Assembly: GCA_002305415.1 (NCBI GenBank)
Contig: DBQX01000010.1
Coordinates: 1 to 27,516, forward strand
Source of the DNA: Actinomycetales bacterium UBA1383
GTDB lineage: Bacteria > Actinomycetota > Actinomycetes > Actinomycetales > Actinomycetaceae
Length of the DNA: 27,516 nt
Reading direction: 5' to 3'
Position 1 is the stretch's first letter. Each line of letters opens with the position of its first letter. A program made the position numbers and the translations under genes. Shown in pieces: positions 8,921 to 18,729 of the stretch. The notes below the pieces were generated by a model that saw only the letters and a program-made list of their open reading frames with translations, was not told the origin of the DNA and searched no databases.

Positions 8921-8933
8921 CCACAGACTGTGG
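8921..8933. promoter_or_regulatory. Short palindrome upstream of the DUF222-HNH gene
   Basis: CCACAGACTGTGG is a 6-bp perfect inverted repeat with a single central base, about 26 nt before the proposed start codon. It could be an operator or part of the leader. I found no convincing -35/-10 pair in 8896-9086. Confidence 0.3.
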
Positions 8934-9086
8934 CGTTCACCACATTCGGGGGCCCGAGAGCAACACAGTGAGACACAGCGGGCGGCTCACGGCCGTCAGT
9001 CGCGCAGCAGGGTCATCGAGTGCTGCACACACGATCCCGCGACACACCGCACGCGATCCAGTCGACCGCGCCGGAATTGCGCTACG

Positions 9087-9130
9087 AAAAGGGCAAGGCC
9101 GGGACCAAATAAGCCTTGGTCCCGGCCTTG
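9087..9130 (-). terminator. Strong intrinsic terminator ending the structured RNA
   Basis: CAAGGCCGGGACCAA (9094-9108) is a perfect 15-bp inverted complement of 9116-9130 around a 7-nt loop. On the minus strand it is followed by CCCTTTTCG (9093-9085), a short T-tract. There is no T-tract on the plus-strand side. It would stop transcripts 190 nt before the DUF222-HNH start. Confidence 0.8.
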
Positions 9131-9266
9131 GGCATCCGGATGGAACGAATCCGGACGACGGCGGGTGCGTTCCGCCCGCGCATCCCGTTCCGATGCGCCC
9201 CGCGAGCGAACTCGCAGGTAGGAGCGCCGCTCCCCTCCGTCACGCCCTCCCCTGAGAAGGGCGTAC
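9087..9266 (-). ncRNA. Predicted structured RNA upstream of the DUF222-HNH gene
   Basis: Read on the minus strand, this stretch of about 180 nt is a chain of hairpins: A 9242-9264 (10 bp, 3-nt loop), B 9221-9233 (GGAGC/GCTCC), C 9199-9218 (8 bp, UUCG loop), D 9178-9198 (7 bp, 7-nt loop), E 9160-9176 (GGCGG/CCGCC), F 9135-9155 (7 bp, 7-nt loop), then a terminator stem at 9094-9130. Loops D (GGAACGG) and F (UCGUUCC) are complementary over all 7 nt. Stems A and C and the loop-loop helix contain G-U pairs that would be A-C mismatches on the other strand, so the minus strand is the RNA. C and D abut with no linker and could stack. A promoter precedes it (9272-9300). It could be a free small RNA or a leader that controls the HNH gene. 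I do not recognise the family. Confidence 0.72.
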
Positions 9267-9271
9267 TGGTA

Positions 9272-9300
9272 TTTCTAGTAGATCCCGACCGGCGCCGCAA
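9272..9300 (-). promoter_or_regulatory. Candidate promoter of the structured RNA
   Basis: On the minus strand TTGCGG (9295-9300) and TAGAAA (9272-9277) are 17 nt apart. Transcription would start near 9265-9266, right at the foot of hairpin A, so the RNA would have almost no unpaired 5' end. A weaker alternative further upstream is TTGAGC with TGTAGT. Confidence 0.45.
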
Positions 9301-9437
9301 GAGGTATTCGCGAACTACAGGCAGGGAATTATCCCTCGCTCAACGGGTCGTGCTTGGTGGAGACGGCGTTGACACCCCGGACGCGGACAGTCTCCCGATC
9401 CATCCCACGGCCGGCAGCCCCTCTCCGGATGCCGGGC
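9301..9437. other. Intergenic stretch between structured RNA and helicase gene
   Basis: No credible gene is seen. It holds a 14-bp palindrome at 9323-9336 (AGGGAATTATCCCT) and a 5-bp hairpin near the helicase stop, either of which could be a weak 3' end signal for the helicase transcript or an operator for the RNA promoter next to it. Confidence 0.4.
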
Positions 9438-12400
9438 TCAGCTCGCCGCCGCCCGGGCCGCGTGGAACGTGTCCGCAGGCATTGGGTGCCGCACCCTCCA
9501 CACGATCTCGATCGGCCGTTCGCCCCGGTGGCTGACGTAGTCGACAGGGCCCAGCAAGATGTACGGCACGCCCTTGCCGAACTCCCACACGTTGGACTCA
9601 CGGACGAAGATCAGAATCTCGTTGCGACGCTCGCCCTGCCGCACGTAGCGCTGCCCGGTCGGGGAAGCCACGGACGTCTGCGACTGGCTCTCCCAGTGAA
9701 ACAGGTCGGGGCTGATCGCGAAGTCGCGGTACATCGTGGTCGGGGAGTAGTCGGCCTCCGACTTCTTCAGCGTGACCAGGAAGGCGTCGGTGTCGAGGTC
9801 CCTGGCGTGGAACACCCCCTGCATCATCGACGACGGCGCGCGTTCCAGCGTCGCGTACCCCAATGCCGCCACGATCTCCTCGCGGCTGTACCGCGCGTGC
9901 ACCCGCAGCGGGGTGCCGGCCAGTCGCCCGGTGAGCGGCCGCGTACGGTGTCTGGCGCCCCCGAGACCGAGGGCGATCACCTGCGCGATCTCCGCCCGTG
10001 CAGCCGGTTCCCGCCGCAGGTCCTCGAAGGCAGCCTCGAAGCTGCGCATGTCGCCCTTCCTCGGAAACAGCGAGAAGAGCAGCATGCGGGCAACCAGCCG
10101 GTCCTCCACGGTGAGATCGCGGTAGTCCGGTGCGCCCTCGGCGAGGAGCCGCAGGTAGCCCTCTGCCCGCAGCGGGTCATCGACGTGGGCGAAGGCGGCC
10201 ACACGACGGAGGAGGACGTCCTCGAGCGGCCCGCCCGACGCCGTCGGCACGCCGGCGTCCCGCCTCGCCCTGGTCCAGGATCGGGTGCCGCTCCCGACGA
10301 CGTCCGCCAGTTCGATGCCTGTCTCGTCAAGGAAGCGCTCGAGGCTCACGTCACCGAGTGAGCGGAGCTCGGAGACGATTCCGGACCACCGTGAGGTGAT
10401 CTGCGCGTTCAGGTTGGCCAGGACGCTCTGCTGCGTCCGCTCGTCGAGGATGATCTGGGAACCGGAGGGGAGGAAGGAGAAGCCCTTCTCGACCTGATTC
10501 TTCAGTGAACTCCTGCTTGCGCCGGTCAGCGCCCGGAACCGCTGGTCGAATCGGAACTCCTTGTTCTGGTGGCCCACGAAGTCGAGAGCGGTGAGTACTG
10601 CCTTGTCCTTCGTCCGGCGGAGCCCGCGGCCAAGCTGCTGGAGGAACACCGTCGCAGACTCGGTGGGACGCAGGAAGAGGATGGTGTCCACGTCAGGCAG
10701 GTCGACGCCTTCATTGAACAGGTCCACCGTGAAGAGGATCTTCAGGGTGCCGGCCTCCAGTCCTCGCAGGGCAGCGCGACGCTCGTCCTCGGGGGTCTGG
10801 CCGGTGACGGACTCCGCGGGAATCCCCCGCTCCCGGAAGGAGGCGGCCATCCAGTCGGCATGCTGGACGCTCACACAGAAGCCGAGGGCGCGCATCGCGT
10901 GGATGTCGGAGATCTTGTCCTGGAGCTCCCTCAGGACGATCCTGAGCCGCGCATCGTTGGCGGTGTAGACCGCGTCCAGCTGGGCGAGATCGTATCCGCC
11001 CCTCTTCCACTCGATTCGACTGAGGTCCGTGTTGTCGGCGATCCCGAAGTAGTGGAACGGACTCAGCAGTTCGGCCTCGAGCGCGTCCCACAACCGCAGC
11101 TCGACCGCTGTCCGGTTCCCGAACATCGCCCGGACATCGAGGCCGTCGCCACGTTCCGGGGTCGCGGTGAGACCCAGCAGCTCCCGCGGACGAACCTTCG
11201 CGAGGAGTCGCCTGTAGCTGGCGGCCTCCGCGTGGTGGAACTCGTCGATGACGACGACGTCGAAGGCGGCTGCGGCCAGCTCGTCGACGAAGTCACGGTG
11301 GAGCGACTGGATGGACGCGAACACCTGCTGCCACCGGCGAGGGCGCTCCCCTCCCACCAGGAGTTCACCGAAGTTGGGATCAGCGAGCACCTCGCGGTAG
11401 GTCCGGAGCGACTGCTCCAGGATCTCGCGCCGGTGCGCCACGAACAGGAGGCTCGGCCGCGATGGGCCGCCCCAGGAATCAGCGAGGTTGCGGTAGTCGA
11501 GCGCCGCCACCACGGTCTTGCCCGTACCCGTGGCAGCCACGATCAGGTTGCGGTGACGTCCGTGGACCTCCCGCTCCACCTCGAGGGCCTCGAGCATCTC
11601 CTCCTGGAACGGGTACGGACGGACGTCCAGCCCGGACAGTGAGACCGTCACCCCAGCCGGCGCCTGACGGCCGCCCGCAACCAGGAGTGCCTGGTCAAGT
11701 CGATCCGCGTCACGCTCGGGGTCGTACGCCTCGAAGGCGCGGTCATTCCAGTAGGTCTCGAAGGTGGCGTCCGCCTTCCGCATCAGCTCAGGGTTCGCGT
11801 GCCGCGAGATACGCACATTCCACTCCAGGCCTTCGAGCAGGGCGGAGGTGGAGAGGTTCGAGGACCCGATGAAGGCCGTGTCGAACCCGGTGTTCCGGTG
11901 GAAGATCCACGCCTTGGCGTGCAGCCGGGTTCGCCTGGTCTCGTAGTTGATCCTCACCTGCGCCCCGAAGTCCTTCACAAGCCGATCGAGCGCACGCCGC
12001 TCCGTGGCGCCGATGTAGGTGGTGGTCATGACTCGCAGCCGAACGCCTCGCTCGCGGAGTCCCGACAGCTCCCGCTCGAGTACCCGGAGGCCGGTCCACT
12101 TCACGAAGGCGAGCAGGAGATCCACACTGTCGGAGCTCGCGAGTTCGCCCCTGATCTCGCTGCCGAGACTCGGCTCCTCGCGAGCGTTCGTCAGGAGGGC
12201 ACTCTCTGCGAGAGGGGTCACCGGCCTCCCGGAGTACCTTGGTGGCGTCCCCGGACCGGGTGTCGAGAGGTAGGCCACCAGCCGTTGGGCGGTGCCGGGG
12301 AGCTCGTCCTCCTCCACCTGCGCCACCTCGAGGACTCGGTTCACCAGCGCGACACGCGTGTGCTCGCCCCGCCGGACGTCCAGTGCGCGCTCGATCGCCC

Positions 12401-12560
12401 GCGCGACGTGACGCGCCAGGACCGAGGGCTGGTCGGCGTCGTCGAGGTCCTCGAGGTGGCGTGCCAGGTGTGCTGCCGTCAGCCGCTCGAGGAGGGATCG
12501 CGTGACGACAGCGTCGTACATGCCCTCCGGAAGCGCGCCGGCCCTACTCGGTTCTCCCAT
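9438..12560 (-). CDS. PLD-nuclease / SF2 DEAD-DEAH helicase with DUF3427 C-terminus
   Basis: This 1040-residue protein joins three modules. Residues about 125-270 are a phospholipase-D-type nuclease domain with an HKD motif (LHAKAWIF, Asp a few residues later, then IGSSNLSTSAL). Residues about 310-680 are a superfamily 2 helicase. Walker A is ATGTGKT (Lys 348), motif II is VVIDEFHHA, motif III is LGLTATP, the beta-strand segment is DLFNEGVDLPDVD, and motif VI is QLGRGLRRT. The rest, to about residue 1035, matches the DUF3427 layout (GIELADVV, then LHARYSREEI-like HARYSREEI near residue 880). Proteins of this build are widespread and patchy and are suspected to act on DNA in repair or phage defence; I know of no firm function. 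Start choice is uncertain: ATG 12560 has GGAGG unusually close, and ATG 12521 is possible. Confidence 0.9.
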   Translation of the reverse strand: MGEPSRAGALPEGMYDAVVTRSLLERLTAAHLARHLEDLDDADQPSVLARHVARAIERALDVRRGEHTRVALVNRVLEVAQVEEDELPGTAQRLVAYLSTPGPGTPPRYSGRPVTPLAESALLTNAREEPSLGSEIRGELASSDSVDLLLAFVKWTGLRVLERELSGLRERGVRLRVMTTTYIGATERRALDRLVKDFGAQVRINYETRRTRLHAKAWIFHRNTGFDTAFIGSSNLSTSALLEGLEWNVRISRHANPELMRKADATFETYWNDRAFEAYDPERDADRLDQALLVAGGRQAPAGVTVSLSGLDVRPYPFQEEMLEALEVEREVHGRHRNLIVAATGTGKTVVAALDYRNLADSWGGPSRPSLLFVAHRREILEQSLRTYREVLADPNFGELLVGGERPRRWQQVFASIQSLHRDFVDELAAAAFDVVVIDEFHHAEAASYRRLLAKVRPRELLGLTATPERGDGLDVRAMFGNRTAVELRLWDALEAELLSPFHYFGIADNTDLSRIEWKRGGYDLAQLDAVYTANDARLRIVLRELQDKISDIHAMRALGFCVSVQHADWMAASFRERGIPAESVTGQTPEDERRAALRGLEAGTLKILFTVDLFNEGVDLPDVDTILFLRPTESATVFLQQLGRGLRRTKDKAVLTALDFVGHQNKEFRFDQRFRALTGASRSSLKNQVEKGFSFLPSGSQIILDERTQQSVLANLNAQITSRWSGIVSELRSLGDVSLERFLDETGIELADVVGSGTRSWTRARRDAGVPTASGGPLEDVLLRRVAAFAHVDDPLRAEGYLRLLAEGAPDYRDLTVEDRLVARMLLFSLFPRKGDMRSFEAAFEDLRREPAARAEIAQVIALGLGGARHRTRPLTGRLAGTPLRVHARYSREEIVAALGYATLERAPSSMMQGVFHARDLDTDAFLVTLKKSEADYSPTTMYRDFAISPDLFHWESQSQTSVASPTGQRYVRQGERRNEILIFVRESNVWEFGKGVPYILLGPVDYVSHRGERPIEIVWRVRHPMPADTFHAARAAAS

Positions 12561-12572
12561 GCCTCCACTCTC

Positions 12573-12586
12573 TCAGCCGCGGCTGA
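12573..12586. promoter_or_regulatory. 14-bp palindrome just upstream of the helicase gene
   Basis: TCAGCCGCGGCTGA is a perfect palindrome 12 nt before the helicase ATG. It may be an operator or a short hairpin near the start of the message. GC-only palindromes of this size also occur by chance in such DNA. Confidence 0.3.
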
Positions 12587-12615
12587 CATCGCCGGCGCGC
12601 CCCACACCGGTCCCA

Positions 12616-13281
12616 TCACCAGATCCCCGGCAGGAGCCGACGTCGCACCCGGCCCGCGTACTCCACGTATCCCGCGAGGTTGGCGTGCAGGAACCGATCC
12701 TCGAGGGCGGTGCGGGCCACCACCACGGCGCCGTACGCCACAGCCGGCACGAAGGCCCATACCGAACCGAGCGCCAGCGGCAGACCGACCGCCGCCATCA
12801 GGCTGCCGAGGTAGCCCGGATGCCGCACCGCGCGGTACGGGCCGGTGCCCACGACGGCGTGTCCCCGCTCCTCCTGCACCCGCACCGTCCCGGAGAACCA
12901 CGCGTTCTCGACCAGGGCCCAGGACCCCAGCACGTAGCCGCCGAGGACGAGCGCCAGCCCGCCGACCTCAACGGCGAGGGAGAAGTCGCCCCGCCACCCC
13001 AGCCGCGCGTCGAAGCCTGCCACCACGAGGATGACGATCGGGCCGAAGGCCGTGAGCGGCGAGAGCACCGTATCCCACCGCTGGGTGTCCTCGTGACGCA
13101 GGTAGTTCCTGCGCTCGTACAGGATGCCGGGGTTCCGCCGGTCGGCCAGCACTCGGCTGATGACGAAGCCCAGGCTGAACACGGCGGCCACCACCCAGGC
13201 CTGCCACCAGTCCCACCGTTCGGCGATCAGCATCGGCAGCAGCGGGATGGCCGCCAGCACGAGCAGGAGGATCGTCATCAT
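12616..13281 (-). CDS. Isoprenylcysteine carboxyl methyltransferase family membrane protein
   Basis: This 221-residue protein has about five membrane helices and the ICMT/PEMT C-terminal signature. VVGTGPYRAVRHPGYLGSLM (about residues 143-162) forms the SAM site, and ALEDRFLHANLAGYVEYAGRVRRRLLPGIW closes the protein with the conserved E-x-x-L and Y-x-x-Y pattern. In eukaryotes the family methylates prenylated cysteine; bacterial members have other, mostly unknown, lipid or small-molecule substrates. ATG at 13281 is chosen because GGAGG (13289-13293) lies 7 nt upstream; a second ATG follows immediately. It lies 31 nt downstream of the HAD phosphatase gene on the same strand, so the two may share a transcript. 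The family call is firm and the substrate unknown. Confidence 0.88.
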   Translation of the reverse strand: MMTILLLVLAAIPLLPMLIAERWDWWQAWVVAAVFSLGFVISRVLADRRNPGILYERRNYLRHEDTQRWDTVLSPLTAFGPIVILVVAGFDARLGWRGDFSLAVEVGGLALVLGGYVLGSWALVENAWFSGTVRVQEERGHAVVGTGPYRAVRHPGYLGSLMAAVGLPLALGSVWAFVPAVAYGAVVVARTALEDRFLHANLAGYVEYAGRVRRRLLPGIW

Positions 13282-13312
13282 CCACCGGCCTCCGAGCTTC
13301 CTGACCGTCCGG

Positions 13313-14137
13313 TCACGTGAGCCCGAGGGCGTTGAACGCCTCCAGCAGGCCCTCCCGTTCCGGCCCGGCGGCGATGCGATCGGCCGCCGCGACGACGTCG
13401 GGATGCGAACCCTCGATCGCCACCCCGATCCCGGCGTACCGGAGCATCTCGACGTCGTTGAGACCGTCCCCGAACGCGATGAGCTGCCGGCGCTCCAACC
13501 CGAACCTCTCCGCCACGGCCGCCATCCCGCCGGCCTTGTTCACCCCTGGGAGGTAGAACTCCCCCGCCGACTCCCCCAGTCCGTGGATGGAGCTGGCGAT
13601 CAGCGCCACCCCCTCGCCGATCTCCTCAGCCAGCACGGCGCTCGGGACGGGCGAATCGAAGAACGTCACCTTGCCGAAGCGCGCACCGGACAGGTCGTCA
13701 GGCATCTCCAGGTTCGCGAGGATGTCCCGCGGCCCACCCCCTCCCGGCGCGTCCACGAAGTGGCCGGCGAGCACCGCGCGGAGCCGCCGGTCCACGCCGG
13801 GCGGCCCGTACACCGCCTCCGGGGCCTCAAGCATGTAGGCCACGTCGTAGCGGTCCATGACGCGGAGCACCGCGGCGGCCAGCTCCGCCGGGAAGCGGGT
13901 GTCCAGCAGCACCTCGTCAGCCACCTCGACGTAGCCACCCGCCGCGCCCACGATCCCGTCGAACCCGGCCTCCAGCACGTGGTCCGAGAGCATCGACTTC
14001 GGGCGACCCGTGCACAGCAGCACCATGTGGCCAGCCGCGCGTGCGGCGCGGACGGCCGCCACATGCCCACGCGGGACGACGCCGCCGTCCGCGTAGGTGC
14101 CGTCGAAGTCCAGGAAGATCGCCGTGCGCTCGCTCAT
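13313..14137 (-). CDS. HAD-superfamily (Cof/IIB-type) phosphatase
   Basis: This 274-residue hydrolase has all HAD motifs. Motif I is FLDFDGTYADGG (nucleophile Asp near residue 10), motif II is LLCTGRP, the motif III lysine is in GVNKAGGMAAVAERFGLE, and motif IV is IAFGDGLNDVEMLRYAGIGVAI. The cap domain inserted between motifs II and III (about residues 80-190) is the IIB type, seen in Cof-like sugar and cofactor phosphatases. The GDGxND ending fits this class. No Shine-Dalgarno is clear. GACAAT (14144-14149, minus strand) lies 6 nt before the ATG and may give a leaderless message. The substrate cannot be assigned. Confidence 0.9.
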   Translation of the reverse strand: MSERTAIFLDFDGTYADGGVVPRGHVAAVRAARAAGHMVLLCTGRPKSMLSDHVLEAGFDGIVGAAGGYVEVADEVLLDTRFPAELAAAVLRVMDRYDVAYMLEAPEAVYGPPGVDRRLRAVLAGHFVDAPGGGGPRDILANLEMPDDLSGARFGKVTFFDSPVPSAVLAEEIGEGVALIASSIHGLGESAGEFYLPGVNKAGGMAAVAERFGLERRQLIAFGDGLNDVEMLRYAGIGVAIEGSHPDVVAAADRIAAGPEREGLLEAFNALGLT

Positions 14138-14536
14138 CGGATCATTGTCCCCCGTGTCCAGCAGTCTTCATCGCGCGTCACCGGGGCCAGCCAGCCCGGT
14201 ACGAACCATCACCACATTCACACCCTGACTGCCGTTGAACCTGCCGACCTCCTCCCATTGAGTCTTCCTGTAGCGCGTTGGAGAGCAACGGTCGGGAGGC
14301 GGCGACGTCGTCGCGCCGGGTTCGCAGGGCGGCCGGGCCGTAGGAGCCGAATTCGCAGGGCCGCCGGGCCGTGGGAGCCGAGTTCCCAGACGGCTGTCGC
14401 CGGCCCCTTTGCTCGTGGGGAAGGACCGTTGCACATGCGCAACGAGATCTCCCCGGGGAAGAACCGGACCCAGCAGGGGCACGCATCGGTGGCGTCCAGG
14501 AGACCGACACCGCACCAACCGCCACCCCGGCCGCCC
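14138..14536. other. 399-nt intergenic region with tandem repeats and a hairpin
   Basis: No gene is credible here. It contains two full copies of a 31-bp repeat (14324-14385) and a 6-bp hairpin, CGTTGC-acatgc-GCAACG (14427-14444). Transcription of the UvrA-like gene would run leftward into it, so the hairpin may be a 3' end signal, although no T-tract follows. The promoter of the HAD gene is at the left edge. Confidence 0.5.
14324..14385 (+). repeat. Two tandem 31-bp repeats
   Basis: GCAGGGCSGCCGGGCCGTRG, continuing to GAGCCGARTTC, occurs at 14324-14354 and 14355-14385 with three differences. A partial third copy (GGTTC) precedes it. It is non-coding as far as I can see. On the minus strand it reads as repeats of a GAAYTCGGCTCC-led unit. 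Confidence 0.85.
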
Positions 14537-16909
<2,373 letters not shown>

Positions 16910-17011
16910 CGTTCACTCCTCCAGGGCACGCCCGCGGCCCGTGGCGACCGATCGTGCCATCTCCCACGGAATCGCTCAAGGGTAGGCGGGAGTGCGGGCG
17001 GGAGGGAGACG

Positions 17012-18001
17012 TCAGGCAAGGTAGGACCCCACGCGGGGGATGCGCTTGACAACCATTGCAAGTGCGAGGCTGCAGGCGAGCGCGAACACCGTCTCCATGG
17101 GGACCTGGAGGATGGGGACTGTCTTCGGACCCACCGCCTCGTACAGCAGCAGGAACGCCATGTGGGAGAGATAGATCCCGAGGGAGTGGTCCGCGAGGAG
17201 CCGCACCAACCCGGAGGCGTGGCGGTGCCGCCGGGCGGCGGCGAACACCCCCACGGACGCGAGGACCACCGGCGGCATGAGGTATTCGTAGAGCACGTGG
17301 ACGGGCGCGCCGGACAGCACGGACCACAGGGACGTGCCGAGGATGGTCGCCGCCACGCCGAGCACGGTCCACAGCCAGGAGAGCCGCATGGGCCGCCGTG
17401 TGGTGGCGAGCAGGTGGCCGAGCATGAAGTACAACGTGTACCCCACGCTGAACTGCATCGCGGTGACAATCGGCAGCCCCACGACGTCGGGCCCCGGAAT
17501 CGCTGCGAGGAGTGGCAACGCTGAGGTGACCACCAGGCCGAGGTGCACGAGATACCGGGCCAGGGGGCGGTTGGCGGCGATGGGACGCAGCAGTGGTGTG
17601 GCGGCGTAGAGGCCGGCGAGCGCCCAGAGGAACCACATGTGGTCATGCCCGATCACGATGGGGCGCAACACCTCACCCACCCCATCCCCGGTGCGCGTGA
17701 GCAGGGCGTAGAACACGGACCACGGTAGGAACGCGTACGCCAGGCGGGGAAGGCTCCTGCGATACACCGAGTCCACGGTGACCTCGCGCGCCGGGTCCAG
17801 GAACAGGGCCCCGGAAACCATGAAGAAGACCGGCACGCTCCAGCGGGCCATGCCGTCGAACACGTTGACCACCTGCCACTGCGGATCGGTGGGCGGCAGG
17901 CTGCCCCACTCCGGCGCGGCGGCGTGGATGAGGATGACAGCCACTGCTGCCCAGGCGCGCAGGGAGTCGAAATACCCGATCCGGGTGCTGGTCTCCGGCA
18001 T
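17012..18001 (-). CDS. Acyltransferase 3 family membrane protein
   Basis: This 329-residue protein has about ten membrane helices and the family opening IGYFDSLRAWAAVAVILIHAA (residues about 8-28), with the conserved R and catalytic-type His. Later segments keep the usual pattern (VPVFFMVSGALFLDP; HMWFLWALAGLYAATPLLRP; LLADHSLGIYLSHMAFLLLY). The family moves acyl groups to sugars, peptides or lipids on the cell surface; some members act in exopolysaccharide or drug modification. ATG 18001 has AAGGTGGAG just upstream. It is 102 nt upstream of the UvrA-like gene on the same strand and may share its transcript. The substrate is unknown. Confidence 0.9.
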   Translation of the reverse strand: MPETSTRIGYFDSLRAWAAVAVILIHAAAPEWGSLPPTDPQWQVVNVFDGMARWSVPVFFMVSGALFLDPAREVTVDSVYRRSLPRLAYAFLPWSVFYALLTRTGDGVGEVLRPIVIGHDHMWFLWALAGLYAATPLLRPIAANRPLARYLVHLGLVVTSALPLLAAIPGPDVVGLPIVTAMQFSVGYTLYFMLGHLLATTRRPMRLSWLWTVLGVAATILGTSLWSVLSGAPVHVLYEYLMPPVVLASVGVFAAARRHRHASGLVRLLADHSLGIYLSHMAFLLLYEAVGPKTVPILQVPMETVFALACSLALAMVVKRIPRVGSYLA

Positions 18002-18073
18002 CGCTCCACCTTCGCACCCGTGACGCGGGGCCGCACCTGCGCCGATCGCCCGCCCACCCCCACTTCGCAGCCC

Positions 18074-18682
18074 TCACCCCCCGCGCCGGGACCACCGGGC
18101 GTGGGCCAGCCACGGCAGGAAGGCCTGCACCAGCGGTCCGACTGCGAGCGAGAACACGATCGTCCCCACTCCCACGACCCCGCCGAGCAGCCACCCCACC
18201 ACCAGCGCGAGCAGCTCGATGGCCGTCCGCGCGGCGCGCACCGAGGCGCCGCGGCGGGCGAGGCCGGTCATGAGTCCGTCGCGCGGCCCGGGCCCGAGGT
18301 CCGCGCCGATGTACATCGCGGTGCCGAGGGAGAACGCCACCGTCCCCACCACCAGGGACCCCACCTGGAACGCCAGCTGCTCGAAGGAGGGGATCCACCC
18401 CAGGCCCACCTCCACGAAGGTGCCCACGAGCAGGGCGTTCACCACGGTCCCGATTCCCGGGCGTTCCCGCAGCGGGATCCACAGCAGCAGCACCAGCAGC
18501 GAGACCGCCACCACGACCGCGCCGAACGGAACCCCGAACACCCGCGCCAGCCCCTGGTGGAAGACGTCCCAGCCGGGAAGGCCCAGGTTCGCCTGAACGA
18601 GGGCCGCGACGCTGATACCTTGAATGAGGTTCCCCGCCACCAGCTGGAGGAGGCGCAGCAGGAACGTCACGCGCTCGAGCAT
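18074..18682 (-). CDS. YczE/YitT-like integral membrane protein
   Basis: This 202-residue protein has five membrane helices. Two loop motifs mark the YczE family (COG2364): ANLGLPGWDVFHQGLA (about residues 32-47) and GADLGPGPRDGLMTGLARR (about 119-137). Both have the G-x-D and P-W/R-D form seen in duplicated halves. The function of the family is not established. I chose ATG 18682 because the similarity begins at LLRLLQLVAGNLIQG. The frame extends to 18772 but would then overlap the start of the divergent amidohydrolase gene. The 47-nt gap between the two start codons must hold both promoters. A G-rich site (GGGGGAGG) lies 13 nt upstream, rather far for ribosome binding. Confidence 0.82.
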   Translation of the reverse strand: MLERVTFLLRLLQLVAGNLIQGISVAALVQANLGLPGWDVFHQGLARVFGVPFGAVVVAVSLLVLLLWIPLRERPGIGTVVNALLVGTFVEVGLGWIPSFEQLAFQVGSLVVGTVAFSLGTAMYIGADLGPGPRDGLMTGLARRGASVRAARTAIELLALVVGWLLGGVVGVGTIVFSLAVGPLVQAFLPWLAHARWSRRGG

Positions 18683-18729
18683 AGCCAGAAGCGTGATCCT
18701 CCCCCGGCGGGGTCCTGAAGGAGGTTCCC

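Noticed and set aside
9082..9300. Short open frames on both strands across the structured RNA (minus 9082-9300, plus 8968-9255)
   Set aside because: They are Arg/Pro/Gly-rich products of GC-rich hairpins, with no ribosome-binding site or family resemblance. The G-U pairing pattern explains the sequence better as RNA.
7375..9300. IscB/IsrB-type system with an omega RNA (HEARO)
   Set aside because: The nearby protein has DUF222 plus HNH and no RuvC-like or bridge-helix segment, so it is not an IscB relative. The RNA lies next to an HNH gene, but no guide-like segment can be identified.
12573..12586. Perfect palindrome as a proven operator for the helicase gene
   Set aside because: It is listed only as a possible site. 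It is short and GC-rich, has no second copy nearby, and overlaps no clear promoter.
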